Below, one piece after another: positions 63,166 through 64,000 of a DNA stretch of 64,000 nt. The notes beneath the pieces are model-generated. The model was not told where the DNA came from. It saw only the letters and a program-made list of their open reading frames with translations, and searched no databases. Every line of letters begins with the position of its first letter. Position 1 is the stretch's first letter. This stretch comes from Nesterenkonia lacusekhoensis (GTDB lineage: Bacteria > Actinomycetota > Actinomycetes > Actinomycetales > Micrococcaceae), in NCBI RefSeq assembly GCF_017876395.1, contig NZ_JAGINX010000001.1:2542001-2606000 (forward strand). The letters run 5' to 3'. The position numbers were made by a program, and so were the translations under genes.

Positions 63166-64000
63166 CTAATGATAGACGGTCAGGAGCGTGGCTTCAGGCG
63201 GACAGTTCAATCTGACCTGTGCCTTGGCCGATGTGCCGATGCCCGCAGAGACATGCAGCGGCACGACATGCCCGTCAGGTGTGCGGATGCTGCTCAGGCC
63301 CTTGGCCTGCCGGCGGGGGAGGTCACAGTTGGTCACCAGGGCGTGTTCACCCGGCAGGCAGATCTGCCCGCCATGGGTGTGTCCGCACAGCACCAGGTCG
63401 GCGCGCTGGCCGCTGCCCGGGTCCTGCCGGGCGAAGTCCTGCAGGGCCGAGCGCACCGGAGCGTGGGCGACGCCGATCCGCAGCGTGGCGCTGCTGCGGT
63501 CAGCTGCGGCTGAGTCTTCCTCGGCGGGCCAGCCTGGGAACTCCGCCAGGTCGATATGCGGATCGTCCACGCCGGAGAACTCCAGGCGATGCCCCGCGAC
63601 CTCGGCGCTCCAGGTGCGGTTGGTCAGGTTCACCCAGCTGCGGTCGCTCAGCTGTTCGAAGAACTCCCGCCAGGGGAGCTCCACGGCATGCTCGTCCAGC
63701 TGGGAGGGCCCCACCAGGTACCGCGCCGGATTCTTCCGCGTGGGCGCGTAATAGTCGTTGGACCCCGGGACGAAGACCCCGGGGATCTCCAGCAGCGGAT
63801 CCAGGGCTTCGAGCACCTCGGGGACCGCGTGATGGTCTGAGAGGTTGTCCCCGGTGTTGACCACCAGGTCCGGTCCCAGCTCGGCCAGGCTGCGGATCCA
63901 TTCCACCTTCTGCCGCTGTCCGGGGACGTGGTGGATGTCGGAGATGTGCAGGATGCGCAGCGGCCTCTGCTCCGGAGTCCGCCGGCGTCCGACCTGGACC
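63166..64000 (-). CDS. Metallophosphoesterase, C-terminal part (runs off the window)
   Basis: The frame is open to the right edge, giving at least 277 residues. The metal-binding motifs run in order: ILHISDIHHVPGQ (DxH), LVVNTGDNLSDH (GDN), VPGSNDYYAP (GSND, GNH-like), GVAHAPV and LCGHTHGGQICLPG (GHTH). This is the calcineurin-like YaeI type that acts on phosphoesters, often lipid or nucleotide. It probably begins outside the window; GTG 63906 is internal. Confidence 0.88.
   Translation of the reverse strand, partial: VQVGRRRTPEQRPLRILHISDIHHVPGQRQKVEWIRSLAELGPDLVVNTGDNLSDHHAVPEVLEALDPLLEIPGVFVPGSNDYYAPTRKNPARYLVGPSQLDEHAVELPWREFFEQLSDRSWVNLTNRTWSAEVAGHRLEFSGVDDPHIDLAEFPGWPAEEDSAAADRSSATLRIGVAHAPVRSALQDFARQDPGSGQRADLVLCGHTHGGQICLPGEHALVTNCDLPRRQAKGLSSIRTPDGHVVPLHVSAGIGTSAKAQVRLNCPPEATLLTVYH

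Overview
The window is high-GC DNA from an actinobacterium. The likely order is Micrococcales, and a Micrococcaceae/Nesterenkonia-like genus would fit. The evidence is a DUF3073 gene, an ArgP/LysE pair, a ClpB gene preceded by an HspR-type inverted repeat, an SCP_3/asparaginase/PurD neighbourhood, and many genes that appear to be leaderless. This placement is inference from gene content and base composition. I see no rRNA, tRNA, CRISPR array, prophage or replication origin.

Layout. (1) 1-3.3 kb is a mobile patch: an ArsR/ArsP-type resistance operon with a tiny Cys-Cys protein, bracketed by two ISL3-family copies in the same orientation; the second copy is a fragment that has removed the 5' end of an AbgT-family transporter. 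(2) 4.9-17.6 kb is metabolism and transport: EtfAB, a CitE-like lyase, TauE/SafE and sugar-porter permeases, a HAD-GH65 glycan phosphorylase fusion, a double-hotdog thioesterase, a CPBP protease and a MATE pump. (3) 17.6-21.6 kb holds an ECF sigma factor and a membrane Ser/Thr kinase with overlapping genes, followed by an acidic lipoprotein and an OmpA-domain protein; this looks like an envelope-signalling module. (4) 21.7-34.1 kb is mixed: CGNR regulator, SRPBCC protein, FAD oxidoreductase, IS21-like end repeats, LysE/ArgP pair, LLM oxidoreductase, and a TetR/MFS efflux pair with clear operators. (5) 34.2-39.6 kb has two CNNM/CorC-type transporters behind a hairpin-rich leader whose last hairpin traps the ribosome-binding site, then clpB. 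(6) 39.6-45.4 kb carries ogt, a septum-formation-type protein, DUF3073, a sirtuin, and an MFS/TetR pair. (7) 45.5-50.6 kb is a tight five-gene operon: nucleoside hydrolase, ECF S, ECF T, fused ECF ATPase and a YhhQ-type transporter. It reads best as a queuosine/queuine salvage unit. (8) 50.7-58.2 kb is purine synthesis (PurM, PurF and an unusual PurD-PurC fusion) with SCP_3 and asparaginase genes. (9) 58.4-64 kb holds a bacterial voltage-gated sodium-channel homologue with an atypical filter, a heterodimeric ABC exporter with one degenerate site, and a partial metallophosphoesterase.

Two things cut across the regions. First, three families of intergenic palindromes, each with a fixed length (67, 69 and 76 nt), lie at gene ends; their arms are conserved and in one family covary. 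Second, several conserved enzymes and transporters (PurD, PurM, LysE, TetR, fused ECF ATPase) carry low-complexity Ala/Gly/Glu-rich insertions.
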